From positions 108,969 to 172,968 of the forward strand of contig NZ_CAJVCE010000014.1 of assembly GCF_910594985.1 (NCBI RefSeq): a DNA stretch of 64,000 nucleotides, read 5' to 3'. Position numbers and translations under genes: made by a program. A model generated the notes under the pieces. It was given only the letters and a program-made list of their open reading frames with translations, was not told the DNA's origin and made no database searches. Source of the stretch: Paenibacillus allorhizosphaerae. GTDB taxonomy: Bacteria; Bacillota; Bacilli; Paenibacillales; NBRC-103111. Of this stretch, positions 1-8,004 are shown piece by piece (position 1 is the stretch's first letter; each line of letters starts with the position of its first letter).

Positions 1-273
1 ATCGTCATGTCTCCGGAAAAAATCGCCGTTGTCCACAAAATGGACGTACGTAAAATCGTTCCGAGGCCTATCCGACTTCAACCGTGCGGCAATCGACTCG
101 AAGCGTTCCATACTGTCTATGAATATGACATGCTGACCGAAGTCCACGGCGCTCTGTATAAACGACATGGCATTGCGCAAATACCCTTCTACGGAATCAT
201 AGCTATACAGAATGCGCGCTCCGTTCTCAACATTCACCTTATGGCTCAGTTGAACCGTTTTGAAAATAGACAT
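1..273 (-). CDS. MEDS-domain sensory protein, N-terminal part
   Basis: Only the first 91 codons are in the window; the gene runs off the left edge. The ATG at 273 is preceded by a GGAGG five bases upstream. The translated N terminus contains the pattern ILYSYDSVEGYLRNAM followed by a hydrophobic stretch HVIFIDSMERF. This resembles the MEDS domain (DcmR-type sensory domain, a degenerate RecA-like ATPase fold) common in Paenibacillus regulators, where it often precedes a kinase, anti-sigma or HTH module. The output domain cannot be seen. It is divergent from the secreted protein gene at 473, and a palindrome at 311-339 lies in the shared intergenic region. Confidence 0.6.
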   Translation of the reverse strand, partial: MSIFKTVQLSHKVNVENGARILYSYDSVEGYLRNAMSFIQSAVDFGQHVIFIDSMERFESIAARLKSDRPRNDFTYVHFVDNGDFFRRHDD

Positions 274-310
274 TATGGCCTCCGAAATCGATGGATTACT
301 ACTGTATCAC

Positions 311-339
311 TATATCAAACTATGCCTATTTTTGATATA
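311..339. promoter_or_regulatory. 9-bp inverted repeat in divergent promoter region
   Basis: TATATCAAA at 311-319 and TTTGATATA at 331-339 form a perfect inverted repeat with 11 bases between the arms. It lies in the intergenic region between the divergent MEDS-domain gene and the secreted CAP protein gene. There is no T-tract, so an operator for a dimeric regulator is more likely than a terminator. The regulator is unknown. Confidence 0.4.
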
Positions 340-472
340 CCCTACTACATATTGTGAAAAATTGCTCATGACAAGTATGGTAATTTTTTTGAAAAAGGGT
401 TTTGTCGATCCATGACGAATACAAACAGTTGGAACAAATCCACTCAAAACGGATAGAGAAACGAGGAGGAGA

Positions 473-2131
473 ATGATGAAACATACGAATCGTCTGACCA
501 AATTCGTCGCGATGTTTTGTTTGGCGTTGATGCTCGGATGCGCGAATCTCGCCTTTTTCGCACACGAGGTTCGAGCGGATTCCACATACAGTTACAGAAC
601 CGCTCCGAACGATACGATCGGCGTCACCCGTCCCACAATTACGTACTACTTCACGACAGACCTGGGCATGCAGCCTGTAGCTTATTCGATGTATGTGAAC
701 GGCAAAAGCGTAACGGTTGCGTATGACGGCAAAGGAACGTTAAGCTACACGCCAACCCAAGACCTCGCGCCGGGCGAATACAAGGTGGACATCTCGATTA
801 CTTATGCAGGCTATATGCCGATGGAACAATCGTGGAAGTTTACGGTTGCTGCCAACGCGCTAAAGCAGTTTCAGGCTGCTACTTCCGAGCAGCAGGACGG
901 CTTGTCCGCGCTGAACGACTATCGGACGATCTACGGACTAAGCCCCGTCAAGTTCAACGATATGCTCAATGCCGGCGCTACCGCACACGCCAAATATTTG
1001 GAAGATAACAAGGTCAATCAAACGAAAGAGAACCGGATCAGCTTGCATGACGAGGAGCCGGGAAAACCCGGGTTTACCGGTAAAAAGCCAATCGACCGCG
1101 CCAAATATTTCGGCTATTCTGTAGGCGGCATCGGCGAGGACGCCGCCCTGCTCAAAGGAGCGGTCAAAGAGGCGATCGATGCGTTATTCGACGCACCGTA
1201 CCATAGAAGCCCGCTTCTGGACCCGTCCATTCAAGAAGTCGGCGTCGGAAGAGTAGGCAATTATACCGTTATTTTATTCGGCCTGACACCGGCCAGCAGC
1301 TCGCAGCTTGTCGTTTCGCCGGCTCCCGGCGACCGGTTTGTACCTACCGATTTTGACGGGTATGAGGCGCCGGACCCGCTGCGCATGCATAGCGGAGCCA
1401 CGTATCCCGCCGGTTACCCGATTATGGCGCAATATTTCGGAACCGGGATCGACAAGGTCAAACTGGTCAGCGCCGAGCTGCTGGACAGCAGCAACAAGCC
1501 GGTCGACTTTCTGGCCAATTCGCCGGACAATGACGATAGCCTGACGAATGCCATCATTTTGATTCCGCGCAAGCCGCTGGAAGCGGATGCCCGTTATCAT
1601 GTGAAGCTGAAGCTGGAGGCCGTGAAAACGGACGGCACCAGCACCGCAGAGACGAAGGAATGGGATTTTACGACAGAGCCGGTCGCCTCGCTTGGCAAAC
1701 AGAAGCTGCATCAAAATGCGGCAGACTATAAAAAGTATTATGTCACCGCAGCGCCGGTGGAGCGGGTAGCCGCCTTCGGCCTGGACGACACAAACTACAA
1801 GGTGGACGGCATCCCATTCCCGATGAAGAGACCGCCGCTCATTGTCGACGGCTTCTCGTATTTGTACATCCGCGATCTGGCGGCAGCGCTTGGAGCGAAT
1901 GTGGAATGGGACAATGCGAAGCGCGCGGCCGTCTATACGAAGGGCGCATTGAAAGTTACGCTTTATACGAACACCAATCAGTATGAAATCAACGGCACGG
2001 TGAAAACAACAGACACGCCTGCCCGGTTAATCGACGAAAACACGATGGTGCCGGTCCGGCTGCTCGCCGAAGTGCTGGGCGCGAAAGTCGATTACGTTGA
2101 AGCGACCCGCACCGTAAAGATCGCCTATTAA
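473..2131 (+). CDS. Secreted CAP/SCP-domain protein with C-terminal stalk domain
   Basis: A 552-residue exported protein of unknown role. The start ATG follows AGGAGGAGA closely. Residues 1-35 form a signal peptide (MMKHTN..., hydrophobic core, then cleavage near VRAD). Residues about 40-125 look like an Ig-like domain ('RPTITYYFTTDLG...'). Residues about 140-275 match a bacterial CAP/SCP-PR1 domain, with ALNDYR, HAKYLEDN and a conserved HRSPLLDP segment. A second beta-rich region follows, and the last 105 residues are a copper-amine-oxidase-N-like 'stalk' domain with typical VRLLAEVLGAKVDY and TVKIAY elements. The gene appears monocistronic with its own terminator. Such proteins are usually cell-wall associated; the substrate is not predictable. 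Confidence 0.85.
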   Translation: MMKHTNRLTKFVAMFCLALMLGCANLAFFAHEVRADSTYSYRTAPNDTIGVTRPTITYYFTTDLGMQPVAYSMYVNGKSVTVAYDGKGTLSYTPTQDLAPGEYKVDISITYAGYMPMEQSWKFTVAANALKQFQAATSEQQDGLSALNDYRTIYGLSPVKFNDMLNAGATAHAKYLEDNKVNQTKENRISLHDEEPGKPGFTGKKPIDRAKYFGYSVGGIGEDAALLKGAVKEAIDALFDAPYHRSPLLDPSIQEVGVGRVGNYTVILFGLTPASSSQLVVSPAPGDRFVPTDFDGYEAPDPLRMHSGATYPAGYPIMAQYFGTGIDKVKLVSAELLDSSNKPVDFLANSPDNDDSLTNAIILIPRKPLEADARYHVKLKLEAVKTDGTSTAETKEWDFTTEPVASLGKQKLHQNAADYKKYYVTAAPVERVAAFGLDDTNYKVDGIPFPMKRPPLIVDGFSYLYIRDLAAALGANVEWDNAKRAAVYTKGALKVTLYTNTNQYEINGTVKTTDTPARLIDENTMVPVRLLAEVLGAKVDYVEATRTVKIAY

Positions 2132-2144
2132 GGATTCGACCGTC

Positions 2145-2183
2145 AAGGAGCTTTTGGCCCAGGAGCCAAAGCTCCTTTTTGTT
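2145..2183 (+). terminator. Rho-independent terminator of the CAP protein gene
   Basis: AAGGAGCTTTTGGC pairs with GCCAAAGCTCCTT around a CCAGG loop, and the right arm continues into a T-run. It starts 13 bases after the stop codon. Confidence 0.85.
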
Positions 2184-2276
2184 GTTTGCCGTAAGGCCGG
2201 TATCCTGTGTTCAAGCGGCCGATGCCTCCATTCCGCACTATCGCTCCTCGAGAACAACCTCCGCTCAGCTTTATGA

Positions 2277-2401
2277 TGTGGATATATCAACTTGTGGATA
2301 TGTTGACAGCTGCTTGTCGGTTTATGCACAGCAAGCGGTTGCAAGCTGTGAATATTGTGTATAATTTTGTGGATATTCTTACAATTCAATGTTTTTGCAC
2401 A
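2277..2401. promoter_or_regulatory. Cluster of DnaA-box-like 9-mers
   Basis: Six 9-mers equal to, or one base away from, the DnaA box TTATNCACA lie within 125 bp. TTATGCACA is at 2322-2330 (+) and TTATACACA at 2356-2364 (-). ATATCCACA occurs on the minus strand at 2277-2285, 2293-2301 and 2368-2376, and TTTTGCACA at 2393-2401 (+). The surrounding DNA is AT-rich and has no credible gene. B. subtilis is known to carry DnaA-box clusters outside oriC; whether DnaA binds here is inference. Confidence 0.45.
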
Positions 2402-2457
2402 AATTATGAAGACCGCGGCTCTGCTTTTCCATCGACATCTCCCCAGCGGCCAGACAG

Positions 2458-2817
2458 CTAGATTCGATAGTTATGCCGGAACAACGAGGGAGCCATTCCG
2501 GTCTTGGCGCTGAACACGCGGCTCAAATAAGACCCGTTCTCGAACCCGCAGCGGCAGGCAATGCCGTCAAGCGTCTCGTCGGTTTCCAGCAGCAGCCGCT
2601 TCACTTCTTCGAGGCGCAGCCTCGTTACATATTCCACGGGGGTAGCTCCGTATGCCGCGCAAAAACGCCGGGTCAGCTGTGACTGGCCGATCCCCAGCTT
2701 CTCGGCGATTTGCTTCATGCTCATGTCCTCGAACAAATGCCGATGCATATACCCGGCCGCAAGCTGCATGAGCGGGTCGCTCGAATCTTTACCCGTGACG
2801 GCGAATTCCCGCTCCAT
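2458..2817 (-). pseudogene. AraC-type DNA-binding domain, 5'-truncated regulator
   Basis: The 119 codons encode only the double helix-turn-helix module of an AraC/XylS regulator: HLFEDMSMKQIAEKLGIGQS for the first HTH, and LDGIACRCGFENGSYLSRVF leading to the terminal PSLFRH for the second. Family members normally have about 150 further residues of ligand-binding domain in front. A stop codon lies in frame four codons before the ATG, and the GGAG in front of it is only about three bases away. I read this as a truncated remnant; an autonomous short regulator is possible. Any target is unknown. Confidence 0.6.
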
Positions 2818-3118
2818 CTCTCCGGCTTACGCTACGCCTTATACCCGTATCATTCAACGATGGATGATGCGGCTCTTGGAGGAACAACGGAAGCAAAAGC
2901 GCCTATATCCAGCGCAACTTCTTGCATAACATGCTCATGCAACTTGAAGCTTCCTACCGACACGATGGCTTATAAAAGAAAAAGGAACTCAGCGGATGTG
3001 CTGAGCTCCTTTTTCTTGTGTAGAGTAGTCCTACCGTACTTTTATAACGAACAGCTACCCACATCTTCATAGCAGAACACAGCCGCAACTTCCGGCGATT
3101 CTGGACGAAGACATATAG
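2818..3118. other. Intergenic stretch with no supported gene
   Basis: No reading frame here has a good start site and family resemblance. A symmetric terminator lies at 2976-3014. Short plus-strand frames such as the one ending near 2985 may be debris of a lost gene, perhaps the missing half of the neighbouring AraC fragment, but this cannot be shown. Confidence 0.4.
2976..3014. terminator. Bidirectional rho-independent terminator
   Basis: AAAGGAACTCAGC and GCTGAGCTCCTTT pair with one mismatch around a short loop, with A-rich sequence to the left and a T-run to the right. It can end transcription from either side, including from the minus-strand membrane-protein gene. Confidence 0.7.
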
Positions 3119-3430
3119 CTAGGATTGGTTCGAAACGGATGGCTTCGATTTTTGTGCGGCGGTCACCATGAGCAAAATGCCTGTAATCAAGTGCAAGATC
3201 CAGCCCAGCAGCGGAATCCAGGCTAATACCGAGGTGATAATCCCTAAGATGGAGCCATAAAACGGTTCTTTATTTTTGGCGGAGAGAATTAACGTAATCA
3301 CGTGCAGAATGAACATCACTCCTAAAGCGGTGTAAGCGCTCCCCAACACTACGGCAGCGCCAACAACAGGAATTGCTAGGAACACCTCGAATGCCCCGGT
3401 GATCCATTTCAGGACTCTGGAACCAGTCAT
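3119..3430 (-). CDS. Small integral membrane protein of unknown function
   Basis: A 103-residue protein, almost entirely hydrophobic, with three or four membrane segments: residues about 8-30, 33-51 and a long 58-93 region broken at GWI. It ends in a short polar tail. The ATG at 3430 is preceded by GGGAGGCG at a normal distance, so it is probably expressed. It resembles small DUF-type membrane proteins of Bacillales, but no family is recognised. It is separate from the operon that ends at 3616. Confidence 0.65.
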   Translation of the reverse strand: MTGSRVLKWITGAFEVFLAIPVVGAAVVLGSAYTALGVMFILHVITLILSAKNKEPFYGSILGIITSVLAWIPLLGWILHLITGILLMVTAAQKSKPSVSNQS

Positions 3431-3615
3431 TTTTCCAACGCCTCCCTAACTCATATTTTCCATATAATATATTAACGACTTAAGAAATATATGGATGTTT
3501 ATAGCTTGGCAAGCTAAAAAATGTTACGGCTCGCCGAAAGCGGCCCGCTTCATCGTCCATTGGATGGCTGGAGAGGCGGCTTGAAAAAACACAGATCCGA
3601 AGGCAGAGAAGAAGA

Positions 3616-4596
3616 CTACTGTTGCTGCGCATGCTCAAGTATGACGCCTTTTCTTTGCCGCAATGCTTCCTTCCAATAATAAGCGGCTACGCCAATATCG
3701 AATATGGCCAGACCCATCGGATTGAAATATACGGGTTCCTCCCTTTCGAATGCTTCCAACCCGTTGCGGCATACGATGTCCGCCATCGTGAGGACGTTCG
3801 ATTCGTTCAGACCGTATTCGTTATGAAGCAGTTCCACATCGGTATTCTCACGGCATACCTCCACCCAGTCGTCAACGACAACGGCTTTCACTTTCGCTAC
3901 GCTTTCCGGCTTGTAATCCCGCAAAGAGATGTTAAGCAGCAGCATTCCATCCGCAGGCGCCTCGTCGATATATCTGTGATCGGAAACCGTACAGGTGGCA
4001 AAAATATCGGAGTTGCGATACACCGACATCCAGTCGTCTGCAATTTCCGTTATCTCTCGAACGGATTCCGGCACCGTAACCGGGTCGATCCCTCTGAGAT
4101 CATATAACGTTACACGCTCCAACTTCTCGCCTAATAACCTGACGCACATGTCCAGATGAAGACGGCCGACTGGCCCCCATCCGATGATGCCCACTCGCAG
4201 CTTTGCTTGCTGCCGTGCGGCAAGGTACGCTTTCAGCATAAGCCCGCTTACTGCCGCCGTGCGCAACCCGTTCAGCAAACCGCTGTGAAAAAAAGCGGCC
4301 GGCGCTCCCGTCGCCGGATCATTGAGAATAATCGTATTATGCGCTCTAGGAAGCCCGACCCGACTGTTCTCAGGAAAGCTGGCCACCCATTTGATCCCCG
4401 CCATATGGAAGCTCCCGCCGACGAAAGCCGGCATGGCAATAATCCGATTCACCGGTTCACGAAACCGCAAATACGGCTTCAGCGGATGAACGCAGTCTCC
4501 TCCTTCCTTGATTTCGATAATGTCTTCGATGATGTCCGTTAACTTTCGCCAATCGATTCCGATTTCACGAATATGGCCGTCGTGTAAATAAATCAT
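3616..4596 (-). CDS. sbnB: SbnB-like N-(2-amino-2-carboxyethyl)-L-glutamate dehydrogenase
   Basis: A 326-residue member of the ornithine cyclodeaminase/mu-crystallin family. It has the N-terminal dimerisation segment, the HNTIILNDPATGAP region and an NAD-binding Rossmann motif GWGPVG at 139-144. Directly behind an SbnA-like gene (3-base gap), the SbnB role is favoured over ornithine cyclodeaminase. In staphyloferrin B synthesis SbnB oxidatively cleaves N-(2-amino-2-carboxyethyl)-glutamate to L-2,3-diaminopropionate and 2-oxoglutarate. It is the third gene of a three-gene operon. No siderophore synthetase is visible nearby, so the use of the diaminopropionate is open. Confidence 0.85.
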   Translation of the reverse strand: MIYLHDGHIREIGIDWRKLTDIIEDIIEIKEGGDCVHPLKPYLRFREPVNRIIAMPAFVGGSFHMAGIKWVASFPENSRVGLPRAHNTIILNDPATGAPAAFFHSGLLNGLRTAAVSGLMLKAYLAARQQAKLRVGIIGWGPVGRLHLDMCVRLLGEKLERVTLYDLRGIDPVTVPESVREITEIADDWMSVYRNSDIFATCTVSDHRYIDEAPADGMLLLNISLRDYKPESVAKVKAVVVDDWVEVCRENTDVELLHNEYGLNESNVLTMADIVCRNGLEAFEREEPVYFNPMGLAIFDIGVAAYYWKEALRQRKGVILEHAQQQ

Positions 4597-4599
4597 GTT

Positions 4600-5583
4600 C
4601 TATCCTCCATACGTTATCGACGGGTCGAAGCCAAGCTCCCGCCGCACCCAATCGTCGTTATATACCGTGTCCAAATACCTTTCGCCGCGATCCGGCAATA
4701 TCGCCGCACATACCGAACCCGCGGGAATGCTATCCGCCATTCGTCGTATGGCGGAAATGATGCCGCCGGATGATGCACCGGCCAATATCGATTCGTACCG
4801 GATGAGCTCGCGGCACCCCCGAATACAATCCATGTCCGACACATGCACGACGAGTTCCGCCACGTCTTGCCGGTACAGACCGGGCGCTATCCCCGCCCCC
4901 AGACCCGGAAACTTGCGCGGGCCTTTCTCCCCGCCAAAAATAACGCTCCCCACCGCATCGACGGCTACGATCTTGGTAGACCATTGCTGCCTGTCGATGT
5001 ATTCCCTACAGCCACGTATCGTGCCGCATGAGCTGACACCGCAAAATAAGTAGTCGATCTCTCCGAGCTGCTCCCCGATTTCCTTCATCGTCGTTTCCGC
5101 GTGAGCAAGGTAGTTATCCGGGTTGCCGTATTGGTTGGTCCAATAAGCGTTCGGTATGTGCTGAACCAACTCGCCCACCCTCCGGATCCGCGCCGGTAAA
5201 AACTCCCCTGTCTCCGGGTCGGGCTCGGAAACCAGATCAATCTCTCCGCGAAAGCCGCGAATAATTTGCTTATGCTGCTCAGTTGTACGAGGGTCTACGA
5301 CGCAAATAAACCGGAGCCCCAAGTAACAGCATAATTGCGCGAGGCTGATCGCCAAATTGCCCGAGCTTGATTCAATCACGACAGTATCGCTTGTGATTTC
5401 TCCGCGACGTATCGCCTCGCGAAGCATATACAGCGCAGGTCTGTCTTTGGAGCTCCCCCCGGGGTTCATTCCCTCCAGCTTTCCGTTTACTTGAAACGAC
5501 TCGCCGCCGAATAAACGATTGAGCCGAATTAACGGCGTACCGCCGATCGTATCGGCTATTCCACCCTCCAGCTTCAAGCTCAT
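4600..5583 (-). CDS. sbnA: SbnA-like PLP-dependent N-(2-amino-2-carboxyethyl)-L-glutamate synthase
   Basis: A 327-residue fold-type II PLP enzyme of the cysteine synthase group. The cofactor lysine is K46 in GGSSKDRPA, the asparagine loop is ESSSGNLAIS (71-80), and the glycine-rich phosphate loop reads SSCGT. SbnA condenses O-phosphoserine with glutamate to give the substrate of SbnB. The preceding gene ends in TGA in the same frame, only two codons before this ATG, which suggests translational coupling. A plain cysteine synthase is the alternative, but pairing with the SbnB-like gene argues against it. Confidence 0.85.
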   Translation of the reverse strand: MSLKLEGGIADTIGGTPLIRLNRLFGGESFQVNGKLEGMNPGGSSKDRPALYMLREAIRRGEITSDTVVIESSSGNLAISLAQLCCYLGLRFICVVDPRTTEQHKQIIRGFRGEIDLVSEPDPETGEFLPARIRRVGELVQHIPNAYWTNQYGNPDNYLAHAETTMKEIGEQLGEIDYLFCGVSSCGTIRGCREYIDRQQWSTKIVAVDAVGSVIFGGEKGPRKFPGLGAGIAPGLYRQDVAELVVHVSDMDCIRGCRELIRYESILAGASSGGIISAIRRMADSIPAGSVCAAILPDRGERYLDTVYNDDWVRRELGFDPSITYGG

Positions 5584-5589
5584 CCCTTC

Positions 5590-6819
5590 TCACTCATAAA
5601 ATATTTTTTTGTTCTTGACTGCACTGCCATATAACGTATCTTCCAGAGCGCCTTGCTCCACGCGAATATCGCCGAGAAGGCGGGCCCGAATCATCATGCC
5701 GATCTCCGGAATGCGGCTCTCCACATCGTCCCGGATTCGCTCCATCACCGCTGCCGTCGCTGCCGGGCTGTATACATACACGACTAGCGCATTGCCAGCT
5801 ACTTTCACGCGCACACTCGCATCGCTTAGATGATGAAATACAACTTCTTCAATATCGTAAATGCTAATCTTTTCGCCGTGCTTCAAGTCGGGACCGATCC
5901 TTTTCACGATGCCCTTGAAGCTTTGCCGCAACACGCCGGCCACCCAGATCGGGCGCAGATCGCGCACGATATCGTAAGTGACGTAACGCAGCGCAGGGAA
6001 AGCTTCTCTCACGGCTGAGGACAACACGAGCACCTGCTCATCGCCGGCTCCAAGCGGCTCCAGTCCTTCTTCCAACCGCTCCGGGCCGATCCCTTCGGCA
6101 ACGATTCCTTCCGCTAATACATACCGTCCGTGCTCGTGAGAAAAATAAGCAATCGTACCGATCTCAATCGATCCGTACGTATCCGTGATTTGCCTCGCGT
6201 CGAGGCCGAGCCGTTTGGCCGCTTGCCGGATCCAGACCGGCGAAGCGATTTCCCCCACCAGGATAACATGGCGAATGCCGTAATCCGCCGGGTTCGCCGA
6301 TGCCTGCAAAATGCGATCCAAAATCGACGGCATCGTATATAGCACTTCGGGCCTACATTCAGCCAGCCGCTCGATATGCCGTTCAATCGGCAGACGGAAG
6401 GAAATCGATTCGACCTCCATCCCGAGCTGGCGAAACACTTCAACGGCCGTCGCTTCGGCATGCCCCGTACCCATGTCGGCCATCGCTGTCCGAAAAGAGT
6501 TCGTCCCCAGGATCGCCCGAAAGACGTCGAGTTTGATGCGTATATACGCCTCTTCGTCCGCATTCGAGTAATAAATCGCTTTGCGCCGGCCGGAGCTCGT
6601 TCCTGACGTGCGGTAGCAGTGTATATCGTCACGCTTCGCCAAAGGATTGCTCTCCGAGTAATAATGGGTCTCCAGCACGGAAGACGTTATCAAAGGCAGC
6701 GATTCCAAAGCCGTATCCTCTGAGTCGCTCTCTTTCCCTACGCCGAGTTTCTGCAAGTACCAGGGACAATACTGCGACATGCGTCCCATCGTTTGCTTGA
6801 GACTTGTTGGCAAACGCAT
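5590..6819 (-). CDS. PaaK/CapK-type adenylate-forming enzyme
   Basis: A 409-residue AMP-binding enzyme related to phenylacetate-CoA ligase. The ATP loop TSGTSSGRRK is at 71-80, followed by TYGSIEIG (A5-like motif) near 215-225 and a C-terminal swinging domain. It is first in the operon with the SbnA- and SbnB-like genes. The ATG has GGGAGGCG upstream. The context suggests that it activates diaminopropionate, its glutamate precursor or a partner acid; no carrier protein or condensation domain is seen in the window. CoA ligation of an unrelated aromatic acid is the family default and cannot be excluded. Confidence 0.75.
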   Translation of the reverse strand: MRLPTSLKQTMGRMSQYCPWYLQKLGVGKESDSEDTALESLPLITSSVLETHYYSESNPLAKRDDIHCYRTSGTSSGRRKAIYYSNADEEAYIRIKLDVFRAILGTNSFRTAMADMGTGHAEATAVEVFRQLGMEVESISFRLPIERHIERLAECRPEVLYTMPSILDRILQASANPADYGIRHVILVGEIASPVWIRQAAKRLGLDARQITDTYGSIEIGTIAYFSHEHGRYVLAEGIVAEGIGPERLEEGLEPLGAGDEQVLVLSSAVREAFPALRYVTYDIVRDLRPIWVAGVLRQSFKGIVKRIGPDLKHGEKISIYDIEEVVFHHLSDASVRVKVAGNALVVYVYSPAATAAVMERIRDDVESRIPEIGMMIRARLLGDIRVEQGALEDTLYGSAVKNKKIFYE

Positions 6820-6992
6820 TCGCTTCTTCGCCTCCCTACATTTTCTTCCGATCTATTCCATTTCAACCTTCTATAACATATGCGGGCTGCTTGAACCTGT
6901 TCTTTTCCCAACTCAAAAAAATGCACTATCACCTATAGAAGTAGAGCTCCGTATGATGTGGGGAAGAACTAATCGGAAATGAGGAAGGCAAG

Positions 6993-7790
6993 ATGAAAAA
7001 CAGTCGGAATTCCGTTGCCAGCAAGCTGTTGAAAGCTCGAATGCTTCTCCAGCATCCGGAGCTGGCAAAGCATGTACCCGTTACTCGTCCATTTACACAG
7101 AGCCAACTGCTTGAAATGCTGGGGCGATACGGAATGGTATATGTGAAGCCGGATAGCGGTTCGCAAGGAATTGGCGTAGTGCGGGTAGAGAAACGTAGGA
7201 GCGCCTATCGTTATCAAAGCGGCATGAACATATATACATTCGGTACGTTTCAAGGAATGGTCCAATCTTTAAAACAACGCATCGGCAGCAAACGCTACCT
7301 TATCCAAAAAGGGATTCATTTGTTGCGATACCAGGGGCGCCCTTTTGACTTTCGCATCATGATCCAAAAAAGTCCTGCCCGCAGGTGGGAACCTACGGGG
7401 ACCGCCGCACGGCTGGCCCACCCGCAAAAAGCAGTGACGAACGGAAGTCAGGGCGGCACGATCTATGCGGCCAAGGATCTGTTAAAACCGTTCGCGGGCA
7501 GCGATCAGACCGCCGAGCTTTTGCGCAAAATGAACCGTCTTGCCCGCCTGACTGCCGCCCGCATCGGCCGTACGTATCCCGCAATGAACGAGCTCGGAAT
7601 CGATATCGGCATTGACCGCCGCTTGACGCCGTGGATATTGGAAGTCAATACCCGCCCCGACCCTTGTCCGTTCACCAAGCTGGATGACAAGGAAGCTATT
7701 CGCAAAATAATCACCTACGCCAAAGCCTACGGCAAACGGTACCCTTTGGTTTGCAACAAATCGAAAAAGGCCCCATCATGCGTACGGTAA
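6993..7790 (+). CDS. YheC/YheD-family ATP-grasp protein
   Basis: A 265-residue protein of the ATP-grasp family annotated as endospore-coat-associated in Bacilli. The nucleotide-binding lid VYVKPDSGSQGIGV starts near residue 48. The metal-binding C-terminal segment contains ELGIDIGID and ILEVNTRPDP. The start ATG has an AGGAAGGC-like site in front. It is divergent from the adenylation/SbnA/SbnB operon, sharing about 170 bp. ATP-grasp enzymes commonly form amide bonds by acyl phosphate, so a peptide-like ligation of the operon's product is an attractive but unproven link; a spore-coat role is the alternative. Confidence 0.8.
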   Translation: MKNSRNSVASKLLKARMLLQHPELAKHVPVTRPFTQSQLLEMLGRYGMVYVKPDSGSQGIGVVRVEKRRSAYRYQSGMNIYTFGTFQGMVQSLKQRIGSKRYLIQKGIHLLRYQGRPFDFRIMIQKSPARRWEPTGTAARLAHPQKAVTNGSQGGTIYAAKDLLKPFAGSDQTAELLRKMNRLARLTAARIGRTYPAMNELGIDIGIDRRLTPWILEVNTRPDPCPFTKLDDKEAIRKIITYAKAYGKRYPLVCNKSKKAPSCVR

Positions 7791-7864
7791 TAAGGTTGGT
7801 TATGAAATGAAAGCGGCAGTCCCATAATCGTTGTGTCACATACGCCGGTTCCAATGGGACGCAA

Positions 7865-7912
7865 AGAGCCTCCAACATCACGGTTGCCGTGGAAGCTGGA
7901 GGCTTTATTTTC
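7865..7912. terminator. Rho-independent terminator after the ATP-grasp gene
   Basis: AGCCTCCA and TGGAGGCT form the stem around a 22-base loop, followed by TTATTTTC. It lies about 75 bases after the ATP-grasp stop codon. Confidence 0.7.
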
Positions 7913-8004
7913 ATATTTATTCGAACGTTCTAGCACTTGTTCCATCTCGTTTGTCAATCAATGGCTGACGCAAAGCACAGTGTATCCCTATGCTAGATCA
8001 GCGG

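Noticed and set aside
7..357. Plus-strand frame of 116 codons at the left edge
   Set aside because: It is antisense to the MEDS-domain gene, which has a proper ribosome binding site and family motifs.
2870..2990. Plus-strand frames resembling pieces of a protein before the terminator at 2976
   Set aside because: Two short frames with stops between them and no recognisable family; too little to call a pseudogene.
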